A DNA stretch of 64,000 nt, taken from Acidobacteria bacterium 13_1_20CM_3_53_8. GTDB lineage: Bacteria; Acidobacteriota; Blastocatellia; Pyrinomonadales; Pyrinomonadaceae. The DNA lies in assembly GCA_001920415.1 (NCBI GenBank), contig MNJR01000026.1, positions 124,001 through 188,000 on the forward strand, given 5' to 3'. Position 1 is the first letter of the stretch; every line of letters starts with the position of its first letter. The position numbers and the translations under genes are program-made. Below the pieces are notes generated by a model, which saw only the letters and a program-made list of their open reading frames with translations, was not told where the DNA came from and ran no database searches. Shown one piece after another: positions 32,899 through 41,103 of the stretch.

Positions 32899-33126
32899 TT
32901 ATACGAGTTCGACAGTTATTTCTTCTGTGATTGATTCATCGGCAGGAATAGGCTCTCCATCTTTTTGCAGGCTCTCTAAGTAGCATCGAATTGCATCGGC
33001 GGCCATCTCACGCGCCTCTTCGAGCGTATCGCCTTCCGTCACCAAACCGGGCAGTGCGGGACAGGTGACTACATATCCTCCGGTTTCATCAGGCGTCATG
33101 ATAACTGTGTAATTCAGGATTTTCAT
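32899..33126 (-). CDS. hicB: HicB-family antitoxin
   Basis: 75 residues, the short HicB form: YTVIMTPDETGGYVVTCPALPGL followed by TEGDTLEEAREMAADAIRCYL (each quoted here only as family pattern) and a short acidic tail. The partial RNase H-like fold masks HicA. No DNA-binding domain is seen, so autoregulation would need another protein. Its stop codon is only 15 bases from the hicA stop, and the two genes are convergent. HicA/HicB genes are normally in one operon, so this layout is unusual. Confidence 0.85.
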   Translation of the reverse strand: MKILNYTVIMTPDETGGYVVTCPALPGLVTEGDTLEEAREMAADAIRCYLESLQKDGEPIPADESITEEITVELV

Positions 33127-33169
33127 GGCTTCGATTATAACATCTACACTTTTCGCTTACCATCATTCC

Positions 33170-33200
33170 GACCTACTGACTACTGACTACTGACTACTGT
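33170..33200. repeat. Heptad direct repeat CTACTGA (F)
   Basis: Four tandem copies of CTACTGA precede TATACTTTT and the speB start. No complementary arm is visible, so this is a single-arm form of the heptad elements. The speB promoter may overlap it. Confidence 0.7.
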
Positions 33201-33211
33201 ATACTTTTTCT

Positions 33212-34141
33212 ATGTCTGAATCAGCCAATCTTCCAATGAACTTCGGCGGTATTGCCGAAGAGGAGTTTTCCGATTTCGAGCGGGCGCGCGTCGTCGTGTG
33301 GCCTGTCGCTTACGAGGGCACTGTCTCTTACGGGACGGGGACGGGACGAGGCGCTAAGGCCATTATTGACGCTTCGCGCAACATGGAGCTTTATGACGAA
33401 GAGACTGATGCGGAGGTTTACAAGCTGGGCATAAGCACAGTCGGAGAGTCTGCTTCATTAGAGCCGCCTGAAGAGATGATGGAGTCGCTTTACCAGCGAG
33501 CGCGTTCGTTGCTCTCGACCGGAAAGTTCGTAGCCATGATTGGCGGCGAGCATTCCGTGAGCGCTCCTGTCATACGCGCTCATGCCGAAAAGTATACGAA
33601 CCTGTCTGTCTTGCAGATAGACGCGCATGCAGATTTGCGTGACACCTACGATGGCACGCCGCATTCTCATGCTTCAATCATGGCGCGCGTTATAGGAGAC
33701 ATGCGTCTTCCTTCCGTGCAGTGCGGGATTCGTTCTATCTCCGCTGAAGAGGCGCGAGCGATTGATAAACTGCCGACGCGAATTTTTTGGGCCAAGGATA
33801 TTGTTGGCAAGAGCGGCTGGTGGGATGAAGCCGTTGAAGGTTTGACCGAAAATGTTTATCTGACGATTGACATTGACGGCCTTGACCCTTCGCTTGTTTC
33901 AGCAACGGGCACGCCCGAACCCGGCGGTCTGGGCTGGTACGAAGTCATCGGCCTTATTCGCACAGCCGCCAAAAAACGGCACATCGTCGGAATGGATTTA
34001 ACCGAATACTCTTACGTTGAAGGCCACACCGCCTCGGCCTTCCTCTGCGCCAAGCTCATCTACAAATCGCTCGCTTTCATTTTTGAATCTGAGACCAACC
34101 GCGTTCGCACTGCGAGCAAAAGTTCAACGGTTCAGGCATAG
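33212..34141 (+). CDS. speB: Agmatinase (ureohydrolase family)
   Basis: 309 residues. All manganese-binding motifs of the family are present: GGEHSVS, DAHADL, HSHAS and DIDGLDP. The fold markers ISTVGE and TGTPEPGGLGWYE are also present. It splits agmatine into putrescine and urea, completing the route begun by SpeA about 8 kb upstream. Agmatinase is favoured over arginase by that context, but the sequence alone does not exclude guanidinobutyrase or arginase-like activity. The cytoplasmic protein has no signal sequence. The ATG at 33212 begins shortly after a heptad direct repeat. Confidence 0.88.
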   Translation: MSESANLPMNFGGIAEEEFSDFERARVVVWPVAYEGTVSYGTGTGRGAKAIIDASRNMELYDEETDAEVYKLGISTVGESASLEPPEEMMESLYQRARSLLSTGKFVAMIGGEHSVSAPVIRAHAEKYTNLSVLQIDAHADLRDTYDGTPHSHASIMARVIGDMRLPSVQCGIRSISAEEARAIDKLPTRIFWAKDIVGKSGWWDEAVEGLTENVYLTIDIDGLDPSLVSATGTPEPGGLGWYEVIGLIRTAAKKRHIVGMDLTEYSYVEGHTASAFLCAKLIYKSLAFIFESETNRVRTASKSSTVQA

Positions 34142-34150
34142 ATGAACTGT

Positions 34151-34207
34151 TTTCTTTGCGTCTTTGCGTGAAATTTATCTCACGCAAAGACGCAAAGGAC
34201 GCAAAGA
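34151..34207. repeat. Octad inverted repeat, CTTTGCGT family (copy H-2)
   Basis: CTTTGCGTCTTTGCGTG (34154-34170) pairs with CACGCAAAGACGCAAAG (34181-34197). It lies between convergent speB and the phosphodiesterase-like gene and could serve as a terminator hairpin. Confidence 0.8.
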
Positions 34208-34219
34208 AGAAAGAGAGCT

Positions 34220-35620
34220 TTATTCACGTAGTAGTGGCTGCGCTTCGCTTCCGCGCACATGATTTGGAAACTCGCGGTGCGTGCTCATCAAAAATGCAGA
34301 GGTGCTGGCGCGCATGGCGTTGCCGTGCGTGGCTGCCAGACGGACTATGCGGCTGAAGAGGGCTGAGCCGTAGTAGTAGCCGTCTTTCAAACTCACCAGC
34401 ACATCAGCAGGATGGCGCACGCGCGTTTGTTGAATCGAAGTGTAGAGATTGTTGAGAGCGTCAGGGTAGATGTGCTCGCCCGTGCGCTCTGCCCAAGCTT
34501 CGTCAGAAGCGAAACCTTCAGCGTCCATTAAGCCATCTTCACTTAAGCTCCGAAAAATTGAAGCAAGCTGCAACGGATCGCCTTCCACTTGTTCGTAAGC
34601 GTAAAGCGCGCGCCCGTCTCTTTCACGACGATGAATGCGCGCGCTGCCGCGCCAGCCTTTCACTCCTACAATGTTTTCGCCGTCGCGGTAGAGCGAAAAA
34701 TCAATGCCTTCGAGCGGCACGAGCGCATCTGCCAATTTAGGTGAAGTCTGTTCTTCACAAAAGAGCGCGGCGAAGCCTATGAGACCGAATGCGGGGAGCA
34801 CGACCTGTTGTTTGTCGTTTGCGCCGTTAAGACGATTAGTGATTTGAAATCCGCAGCGGCGCAGGTGTGTTTGAAGATGCACACGGCGATTCTCTTCCAG
34901 GTTCATCCCATGATCTGAGAAAAGCGCAACTTCGGTTTCGTCGCCGCAGAAAGTTTTGATCTCAGTCAAAAGCCTGTCGAGCGATTCCAGCACGACGCTC
35001 AGGCTCTCTGTCCCGCGCATGTGCATCAACCCGTCCGTCCCCTTAAGGAATGCGAAGTAATCGCGGTCTTGCGGCGCACGTCGAAACTTTTCTCGGAAGC
35101 GCTGAATGTCTGCGCGAAAAATCTTTTCCGGCGCGAAGTAAACTAGATACTCGAAGGGTAGCGGCTCCTGGTAATCAAGTTCATCCATGTAGGTCGAAGG
35201 AATTTTTTCGGGCGTGCGTCGGCCAATGTACTTCTGCGCTCCGCCGCGAAGTTCCCGCGTGTTGCGATCAAAATAGCGGCTCTCGTATCCGACGGGCACG
35301 CTAGCCTTGAGCATTGCAGAGAGCGCAATGTTCGTCATCGTTGGAAAAGGCGAGAGCAGACGCGAAGGCGCATTGAACCCGTCGAACAGCCCGCGCGTCT
35401 TTGCTTCTCTAATCACATCGAACGGCACGCCGTCCAGACAGAGCAGAAGCCTTCGCGCGCGCGTCGCACCTGCGACCCGTTGACGCGTCTCCTGCTCACG
35501 AGGCGAGAACGTCAACACCTTTGCGTCGCCTTTCGCGTCTTCGAGTCTTTGCGTGAGATTAGTTTCTTGCAAAGGCGCAAAGTCGCAAAGGCAATCTTGA
35601 ATCGCGTTGCTATTCTTCAT
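34220..35620 (-). CDS. Alkaline-phosphatase-superfamily (type I phosphodiesterase-like) protein
   Basis: 466 residues from the ATG at 35620, which overlaps the stop of the upstream TPR gene by about 11 bases; the longer frame to 35761 runs through that gene and is not used. Superfamily markers: LLLCLDGVPFDVI near residue 60, PSRLLSPFPTMTNIALS with a candidate nucleophile Thr, LKGTDGLMHMRG and VALFSDHGMN with metal-binding Asp/His. No signal sequence or membrane segment is seen. Residues about 10-35 are encoded by a degraded CTTTGCGC octad repeat (35521-35593). The substrate is unknown; thrC and a TPR gene precede it in one operon. Confidence 0.7.
   Translation of the reverse strand: MKNSNAIQDCLCDFAPLQETNLTQRLEDAKGDAKVLTFSPREQETRQRVAGATRARRLLLCLDGVPFDVIREAKTRGLFDGFNAPSRLLSPFPTMTNIALSAMLKASVPVGYESRYFDRNTRELRGGAQKYIGRRTPEKIPSTYMDELDYQEPLPFEYLVYFAPEKIFRADIQRFREKFRRAPQDRDYFAFLKGTDGLMHMRGTESLSVVLESLDRLLTEIKTFCGDETEVALFSDHGMNLEENRRVHLQTHLRRCGFQITNRLNGANDKQQVVLPAFGLIGFAALFCEEQTSPKLADALVPLEGIDFSLYRDGENIVGVKGWRGSARIHRRERDGRALYAYEQVEGDPLQLASIFRSLSEDGLMDAEGFASDEAWAERTGEHIYPDALNNLYTSIQQTRVRHPADVLVSLKDGYYYGSALFSRIVRLAATHGNAMRASTSAFLMSTHREFPNHVRGSEAQPLLRE
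35521..35593. repeat. Octad inverted repeat inside coding sequence (copy H-3)
   Basis: Left part GCCTTTCGCGTC...GTCTTTGCGTGAG and right part TTGCAAAGGCGCAAAG...CGCAAAGGC are imperfect complements. The element lies within the N-terminal coding region of the phosphodiesterase-like gene and keeps the frame open. Confidence 0.65.
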
Positions 35621-36884
35621 CTGTGTCACCTGCTTGTTTCTTAGGTTTGTATGGCGCACGCAATCCATCGCGTGCTTCCGTTTGTGAATCGTAAACGTTG
35701 GGGCGCGCGAGCACCGCACGGTATTGCGTGAGCGCATCGTTTCGTTTTCCCGCAAGGTCAAGCGCCTGACCAGCGCGAAGATGCGCCATCGTGACCAGGT
35801 TTGCTTCCGCGCCCGCGCTCGTAGTCACAGCCAGAAACTCGCGCGCTGCGCGGTCAAATTGTTGGGCGGTCATCAATGCTTCGCCGTACTTGAAATGAAT
35901 CAAATCCTGGTAACGCGCAGCCGCACGATCATGCAAAAGTACGTCGAAGGTTCCGAAAGCCTCGCGCTCTTCCCCTGCGGCGTCTGCGGGTTTGTTGGCG
36001 GCGCGGTCAAGCGAAGCCTGCGAAACGAGCGCGTCAGCCGTCTCCAATTTGAATAGATAGTTTCGCGGATACTTTGTGCCAAGTTCGCGCGAGATTGCGA
36101 GCGAATCGTTGAAACGCTTTTCGCGTTTGTAGAGCGCAATAAGAACTATCTTCGCGTCGTCGCGCACAAACTTTCCTTCACGCGCGACTCGCTCAAGCGT
36201 CGCCAACCCGCGCTTCTTCGAGCCGTGAAAGCCGCCTATGCTCGCCAGCAGTTTCACGGGCAAAGGGAGATTGCCTACGACGTAATCGTAAAGACCTATG
36301 GTCAACTCTGCGTCGTGGAAATCCGGGTCTAGTTTGAGCACATCACGATGGCGATCAACGCTGCTAGAACCGTCGCGCAGAGCAGAGATGAAGCTGCGCT
36401 GCACAGCGCCCTCAAACGCAGCTTTTAATCCTTCGGTCGCTCCCAGAAAATAGAGCGCCTCGACATCGCGCGGGTTTGCCCTCAATCTTGCTTTCGCAAG
36501 CGTCGCGGCGCGCCTTGTTAACTCGCGAAACTGACTGAGATCGTTCGGGTCAACCTGGTCTTCATTGTTCGAGTAGAAAGAGTCTGAATTGTAGAGCGAG
36601 GCTTGAAGCCTTCGTGACTTATTCAGAATCTTAGACCAGAGCGCGGCGGCCAGAAATTGCGCTCCCGCAGGGTGCGTAGGATATATCCGCTCCAACTCCT
36701 GAAAATTCTTTTGCGCCTCGTCGTAATCCAGATTGTAAAGCGCCTCGAAACCGCGCGTGCGCAACTCTTCAAACTTAGCCCTATCCGGCTCGGTCGCGCT
36801 TTGCGTCACAGATTGTTGCGCAAGAGTCGAACCGAACGCGCAGATGGTCAGCAACAGTATCAGAACATGCTTACCAGCTTTCAT
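35610..36884 (-). CDS. Secreted TPR-like protein
   Basis: 424 residues. Signal peptide 1-22 (VLILLLTICAFGSTLA). The mature protein is helical with tetratricopeptide-like units: FEALYNLDYDEAQKNFQELERIYPTHPAGA (helix pair near 50-80), ARLRANPRDVEALYFLGATEGL, LGTKYPRNYLFKLETADALV and HLRAGQALDLAGKRNDALTQYRAV (each shown as pattern, not exact motif). Such proteins act as protein-binding scaffolds; the partner is unknown. It lies 24 bp after thrC and overlaps the next gene, so all three form one operon. Confidence 0.75.
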   Translation of the reverse strand: MKAGKHVLILLLTICAFGSTLAQQSVTQSATEPDRAKFEELRTRGFEALYNLDYDEAQKNFQELERIYPTHPAGAQFLAAALWSKILNKSRRLQASLYNSDSFYSNNEDQVDPNDLSQFRELTRRAATLAKARLRANPRDVEALYFLGATEGLKAAFEGAVQRSFISALRDGSSSVDRHRDVLKLDPDFHDAELTIGLYDYVVGNLPLPVKLLASIGGFHGSKKRGLATLERVAREGKFVRDDAKIVLIALYKREKRFNDSLAISRELGTKYPRNYLFKLETADALVSQASLDRAANKPADAAGEEREAFGTFDVLLHDRAAARYQDLIHFKYGEALMTAQQFDRAAREFLAVTTSAGAEANLVTMAHLRAGQALDLAGKRNDALTQYRAVLARPNVYDSQTEARDGLRAPYKPKKQAGDTDEE

Positions 36885-36908
36885 CTCAAACTCCCCCTAG
36901 GCAAACTC

Positions 36909-38084
36909 TCATAGATTCTTCTCTTCAAAGCTCTCCAGATATTTTACGCCTGCGCCCGTATTAAATAGAACTATGCGCTCGTCCCGTTTGACTTCTCCGT
37001 TTTCTATCAATTTTCTCAATGCGGGCAAGCAGGCTGCGCCTTCCGGTGCTACGAAGAGACCTTCGCTCGCGCCTATCTCACTAACGGCTGCGAGTAGTTC
37101 TTCGTCAGTGACCGAGATGGCCGAACCGTTTGATTCTCGCAGCGCGTCCAGAATCAGAAAATCTCCTATGGCTCGTGGAACGCGCAAGCCTGATGCGACC
37201 GTAGCAGCGTTTGGAAACTCTTCTGCGAAGCGCTTCCCTTCTTGAAAGGCTCGCACGATGGGCGCGCAGGTTTCGGATTGCACAGTCACCATGCGCGGAC
37301 GCTTTTTGCCAATCCATCCAAGAGCTTCCATCTCGTCGAAAGCTTTCCACATTCCAATCAGCCCTGTGCCCCCGCCCGTCGGGTAGATGCAAACGTCCGG
37401 CAACTCCCAATCGAATTGTTCCGCCAGTTCATAGCCCAATGTCTTCTTGCCTTCAACTCTATAAGGCTCTTTCAAAGTAGAAACGTCGAACCAGCCTTCC
37501 ATCTCTTTTCTTCTTCCCACTTCAGCGCCGCAATCCGTGATGAGGCCGTCCATCAATGTAACGTGCGCGCCCGTCTGCTCGCATTCGATGACGTTAGCGC
37601 GCGGCGTGTCACGCGGCATGAAGATGAAAGTTTCAAGCCCTGCGCGTGCGGCGTAAGCTGCGAGCGCGCCCGCAGCGTTTCCGGCTGAAGGTACTGCGAG
37701 TCGTAGAGCGCCCAACTCCTTCGCCATAGAGACCGCCACGGCCATCCCTCGCGCCTTGAAACTCTGCGTGGGATTCTGCGACTCGTCTTTAATGTAGAGT
37801 TCACGAACGCCCAGCCGCTCGCCCAACCGTTCGGCATGAAGCATCGGCGTGAAACCTTCGCCGAGCGAGATTAGATTTTCGTCCGTTTCAACCGGAAGGA
37901 GTTCGCGGTATCGCCAGAGGTCTGCCCTTCGTCCACGCAAAGATTCTTTTGTCAAAGTTTTTCGGGCGCGTTCCAGATCGTAGCGAACCAGCAGCGGCTT
38001 TCCGCATTTCTCGCAAAGATTGTGCAACCGCCGTGCCTCGTGGCTTAGCCCGCACTGAGCGCATTCAAGGTGCGTAACGTTCAT
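36909..38084 (-). CDS. thrC: Threonine synthase
   Basis: 391 residues. An N-terminal zinc-ribbon-like part (CAQCGLSH, CEKCGKPL; Cys8, 11, 24, 27) is followed by the PLP fold-type II domain. The PLP lysine is in NPTQSFKARG (Lys110), with the phosphate-binding glycines in YPTGGGTGLIGMWK. The pattern matches the ThrC class rather than cysteine synthase. It converts O-phosphohomoserine to threonine. The gene is first in an operon with TPR and phosphodiesterase-like genes. Confidence 0.92.
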   Translation of the reverse strand: MNVTHLECAQCGLSHEARRLHNLCEKCGKPLLVRYDLERARKTLTKESLRGRRADLWRYRELLPVETDENLISLGEGFTPMLHAERLGERLGVRELYIKDESQNPTQSFKARGMAVAVSMAKELGALRLAVPSAGNAAGALAAYAARAGLETFIFMPRDTPRANVIECEQTGAHVTLMDGLITDCGAEVGRRKEMEGWFDVSTLKEPYRVEGKKTLGYELAEQFDWELPDVCIYPTGGGTGLIGMWKAFDEMEALGWIGKKRPRMVTVQSETCAPIVRAFQEGKRFAEEFPNAATVASGLRVPRAIGDFLILDALRESNGSAISVTDEELLAAVSEIGASEGLFVAPEGAACLPALRKLIENGEVKRDERIVLFNTGAGVKYLESFEEKNL

Positions 38085-38280
38085 GATGAAATGATTCCTT
38101 TCCAGATGACTTGCCTAATTTATTCTCGATTTTACGCGCAAAACGGCCTAGATTTATAGGCGGCAAAGCTCATCGTCATTCTTCTTTAGATTATTCCCGG
38201 ACTCTTTCACCTGCATAGGCTTGGCCTCAACACTCCCATAGGTTTCCGTCAGGTGGAGCAATTCTCTTGCGCCTTAAAAG

Positions 38281-38404
38281 CCGTAAATCGTTAATAGAGA
38301 GAAGAGGTGGATGGTAAATGGAAAGAGCTTTCCGTCCATTCACCATTTACTATTTTCCATTCACCTGTCTTTACTATTCACGATTTACGATTTACGATTT
38401 ACGC
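38281..38404. repeat. Nested heptad inverted repeat, ATTTACG family (G)
   Basis: The outer arm CGTAAATCGTTAATAG (38282-38297) pairs with CTATTCACGATTTACG and three further ATTTACG words (38374-38404). Inside lies GGTAAATGGAAAG-AGC-TTTCCGTCCATT and CACCATTTAC. The gap 38085-38421 otherwise holds the thrC leader and nothing else recognisable. Confidence 0.75.
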
Positions 38405-38421
38405 GCCTTGTCACTGTTTTT

Positions 38422-39315
38422 ATGATTCGACTACTCGCGCTCGACATGGATGGAACGCTGCTAGATTCGCGCGGCCAGCTTTCGGAGAGAAATCGTAGGG
38501 CGATTTCGTTGGCGCGTGAGCGCGGCGTAGAGGTCGCGCTGGTCACAGGGCGTCGTTTCCGCGACGCGCGCCCCCTTGCGCTTGAGCTTGCATTGGACGC
38601 GCCCTTGATTTCGCACAACGGAGCTTTAACGAAGCACGCGCGCACGCTTGAGACTGTTGAAGCGCTGCTGCTGCCTCTGGACGCAGCGCGCGAGGTGTTA
38701 CGCGTTGGCCGCGAGCACGGCGGTGACGCGCTCGTGAGCGATGACCCACAAGGCGCTGGCGTTCTTGTTTACGATCACCTGAGCGACAACAACACGGCGC
38801 TCGCAAGATACATAGCATGGGCAAGGCGCATACACGGCGACGAGGTCAAAGATGCCGTGCGACGCGTAGAATGTTTGGAAGAGTACATGGATCACCCGCC
38901 CGTGCACATAGCGTTTTCCGGCGGCTGCGAAGCTATGCGAAGTCTGGGTTGTGTCATCGAAGGCGAACTCGGAAATAGCGTGAAGATGCTTGCCACAATG
39001 TATCCGAAACAGGACTTCGCGCTTCTTGACATCATTCACCCTGCGGCGTCAAAGGGCGAGGGCGTGGCCGCCGCAGCGCGCGAGCTTAACATCGAGCGCG
39101 AAGAGGTGATGGCAATCGGCGATAATCTCAACGACCTTGAGATGCTCCGATACGCAGGCACTAGCGTGATAATGGGAAACTCCGAGCCTACACTGCGCGA
39201 TCTCTTACGCGACGCTGCGCGCTTTCACACAACCGCCACGAACGACGAGGACGGAGTGGCAATGGCGATTGAAGAGTTCATCTTAAGAAAAAGTCCGGGT
39301 GATTTTGGATTTTAG
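38422..39315 (+). CDS. HAD-superfamily phosphatase (Cof-like)
   Basis: 297 residues from the ATG at 38422; the longer frame from 38311 is translation of a heptad repeat. HAD motifs: LLALDMDGTLLDS (Asp8, Asp10), VTGRR, a C2-type cap (about 85-200), then K-G-E-G-V and MAIGDNLNDLEML for motif IV. The Cof/YbiV type cleaves phosphate from sugar phosphates or flavin/nucleotide substrates; the substrate is unknown. The last residues GDFGF and the TAG stop are encoded by the adjacent TTTTGGA heptads, so the original C-terminus has been changed by repeat sequence. Confidence 0.88.
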   Translation: MIRLLALDMDGTLLDSRGQLSERNRRAISLARERGVEVALVTGRRFRDARPLALELALDAPLISHNGALTKHARTLETVEALLLPLDAAREVLRVGREHGGDALVSDDPQGAGVLVYDHLSDNNTALARYIAWARRIHGDEVKDAVRRVECLEEYMDHPPVHIAFSGGCEAMRSLGCVIEGELGNSVKMLATMYPKQDFALLDIIHPAASKGEGVAAAARELNIEREEVMAIGDNLNDLEMLRYAGTSVIMGNSEPTLRDLLRDAARFHTTATNDEDGVAMAIEEFILRKSPGDFGF

Positions 39316-39421
39316 ATTTTGGATTTTAGATTGGAATAATTATCAAGCTTGAGCAGTTAACTCTCAGCTTGAAAGATGCTCAACCGCTTAATCCAAAATC
39401 GAAAATCTAAAATCCAAAATT
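39301..39421. repeat. Heptad inverted repeat, TTTTGGA family (copy B-2)
   Basis: Left arm 39301-39332 (TTTTGGA TTTTAGA TTTTGGA TTTTAGA) and right arm 39389-39421 (TCCAAAA TCGAAAA TCTAAAA TCCAAAA). The inner TCAAGCTTGAG and CTCAGCTTGA are also complementary. The element overlaps the end of the HAD gene and stops just before the AAGGAG of the cyclophilin gene. Confidence 0.9.
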
Positions 39422-39434
39422 AAAAGGAGCATGA

Positions 39435-39923
39435 ATGGCTAATCGAATAGCGAACATAAAAACTAACATGGGCACGATAAGGTTCGAGTTGTTGGAACAG
39501 GATGCGCCGAAGACCACGGAGAATTTCATTACGCTCGCCGAACGCGGCTACTACGACGGTGTCATCTTTCATCGCGTCATCAAGGGCTTCATGATTCAGG
39601 GCGGCGACCCTACGGGCACAGGGCGCGGTGGCGAATCAGCTTGGGGTGGCCGCTTCAACGACGAGATTAATCGCTCGTCGGAACTTTATCAGGGCAAGTA
39701 CACGAAGGGCACTGTGGCAATGGCGAATGCGGGGCCGAACACCAACGGCTCGCAGTTCTTCATCATGCATGTTGACTATCCACTGCCGCCCAGCTACACA
39801 AAGTTCGGGCGCGTCATAGAAGGCCAGGACGTTGTTGATGCAATCGCAACTACGCCCAGAGACCACAACGACCGTCCGAATTCGGAAGTCAAGATGGAGA
39901 AGGTCACAATTGAAAAGCAGTGA
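39435..39923 (+). CDS. Peptidyl-prolyl cis-trans isomerase, cyclophilin type
   Basis: 162 residues, the compact bacterial cyclophilin. Motifs: FELLEQDAPKTTENF, FHRVIKGFMIQGGDPTG (catalytic Arg in FHRV), GTVAMANAGPNTNGSQFFI and FGRVIEGQDVV. AAAGGAGC precedes the start. There is no signal peptide, so it acts in the cytoplasm on proline bonds of folding proteins. The TGA stop is the first bases of a nested heptad element. No operon partner in the same direction follows. Confidence 0.95.
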   Translation: MANRIANIKTNMGTIRFELLEQDAPKTTENFITLAERGYYDGVIFHRVIKGFMIQGGDPTGTGRGGESAWGGRFNDEINRSSELYQGKYTKGTVAMANAGPNTNGSQFFIMHVDYPLPPSYTKFGRVIEGQDVVDAIATTPRDHNDRPNSEVKMEKVTIEKQ

Positions 39924-40336
39924 CAAGTGACGAGCAGGAAAGAAATTTTTAATTTTTAACTCATGTTACGCAGCCAAAAGTTTTGAGCCGTCGAAGACGG
40001 CGACCGTCTAAAGCCCGGTGCGTGAGCGCCGGGTTAGAGTGGAAAGAATGTAGTTAGAGCTATCGAAGACGAGCGACAGCCCTTTGATTGCCACAGGCTG
40101 TCGCCCGCTCACGCGGGCTTAGGTAATCTTTTACCCAACACTAAACCCAGCGCTAACGCACTGGGCTTTAGACGGTCGCCCGCTTGCGCGGGCTGAAATC
40201 CAATCTTGCGTAAGGTGAGTTTTTAATTTAATTTCTTTTCAGTTTATAGAAATAAGCTAATTGCTTTCTCTTATTAATCTGAATGAAAAATTAAAAGTGA
40301 TTCCTGCTTGTCACCTGTCACTCGTCACTTATCACT
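39919..40336. repeat. Triple-nested repeat block between cyclophilin and thiD (Q-1)
   Basis: Outer heptads GTGACAAGTGACGAGCAGG (39919 onward) pair with TCCTGCTTGTCACC...GTCACTCGTCACTTATCACTT to 40336. The second layer is TTTTTAATTTTTAACTCA (39945 on) against TGAGTTTTTAATTTAATTT (40216 on). The modular hairpin element K-1 is in the middle. The last codons of thiD (VISDE) are read from the right outer arm. The 394-bp gap contains no gene. Confidence 0.85.
39986..40199. repeat. Modular hairpin element (copy K-1)
   Basis: A chain of short hairpins such as GCCGTC-GAA-GACGGC, CCCGGTGCGTGAGCGCCGGG, GCCCGCTCACGCGGGC, CCCAGCGCTAACGCACTGGG and GCCCGCTTGCGCGGGC. The whole unit is inverted-repeat-like and is matched in reverse complement at 50606-50818. 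Confidence 0.88.
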
Positions 40337-41082
40337 TCTCTTATTTTCTGTGTGACGAAGCGCTTTGCTTCGCTTACGGATTCTTCCAGGCTCATGCCTT
40401 TGCCTAGACAGGCGGCGATTGCTGACGAGAGCATGCAGCCTGTTCCGCGCACGTCGCCCGCTTCGATTCTCTTCTGTCGAAAGACAGACACGCGCCCTTC
40501 GTCGTCAAGCACGTCAACGGCGTCGCCGCCAGCCAGATGACCGCCTTTGACTAACACTGCTCGCGCTCCCATCTCGCGCAAAGTTTGCGCGGCTCGCAGC
40601 ATCGCTTCTTCATCAGCGATCTCTAATCCTGTGAGTTGTTCGGCTTCGGGGATGTTCGGCGTAATCAGGCGAGCGAGCGGGAAAAGCTCGGACAAGAGAG
40701 CAGCGATTGCGCCCTTGTCAATCAGGTCGAATCCTGTGGTCGAGCGCATGACGGTATCAACGACGGGCGCGGGCAAATCTTCTTCACTAAACAGGCGTGC
40801 GACCTCTTCTACAATTTCGCGCGTAGGCAGCATTCCGGTCTTTGCGCACACCACGCGGAACTCTTTTACAATGGGCGCGATTTGATTGCGCACGGCTTCG
40901 GCAGATTGATGAAGTGCGCCGTAAACGCCTGAGCTATTTTGAAAGGTGAGCGACGTGACGGCCACTGTAGCGCGCCAATCGAACGCTGTGAAAGTTTTAA
41001 TGTCCGCAATTACTCCAGCCCCGCCCGAAGGATCAAGCCCGGCTATGCTGAGCGCCACAGGTTGCTTGCTTCTCTGCGCCAT
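40318..41082 (-). CDS. thiD: Hydroxymethylpyrimidine / phosphomethylpyrimidine kinase
   Basis: 254 residues. Ribokinase-fold markers: IAGLDPSGGAGVIADIKTF at the N-terminus, VKGGHLAG and the catalytic-anion-hole GDVRGTGCMLSSAIAA near the C-terminus. ThiD phosphorylates HMP and HMP-phosphate to supply HMP-diphosphate to ThiE. It follows thiE by about 20 bp, so the two form a thiamine operon. The final residues VISDE are translated heptad repeat. No TPP riboswitch is seen at the operon start. Confidence 0.93.
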   Translation of the reverse strand: MAQRSKQPVALSIAGLDPSGGAGVIADIKTFTAFDWRATVAVTSLTFQNSSGVYGALHQSAEAVRNQIAPIVKEFRVVCAKTGMLPTREIVEEVARLFSEEDLPAPVVDTVMRSTTGFDLIDKGAIAALLSELFPLARLITPNIPEAEQLTGLEIADEEAMLRAAQTLREMGARAVLVKGGHLAGGDAVDVLDDEGRVSVFRQKRIEAGDVRGTGCMLSSAIAACLGKGMSLEESVSEAKRFVTQKIREVISDE

Positions 41083-41103
41083 GCCTAGATGATTAGAGCA
41101 TAA

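Noticed and set aside
38311-38421. Upstream extension of the HAD phosphatase
   Set aside because: The extra residues translate a heptad repeat (ATTTACG words); HAD proteins begin directly before LLALDMDGT, so the start at 38422 is preferred.
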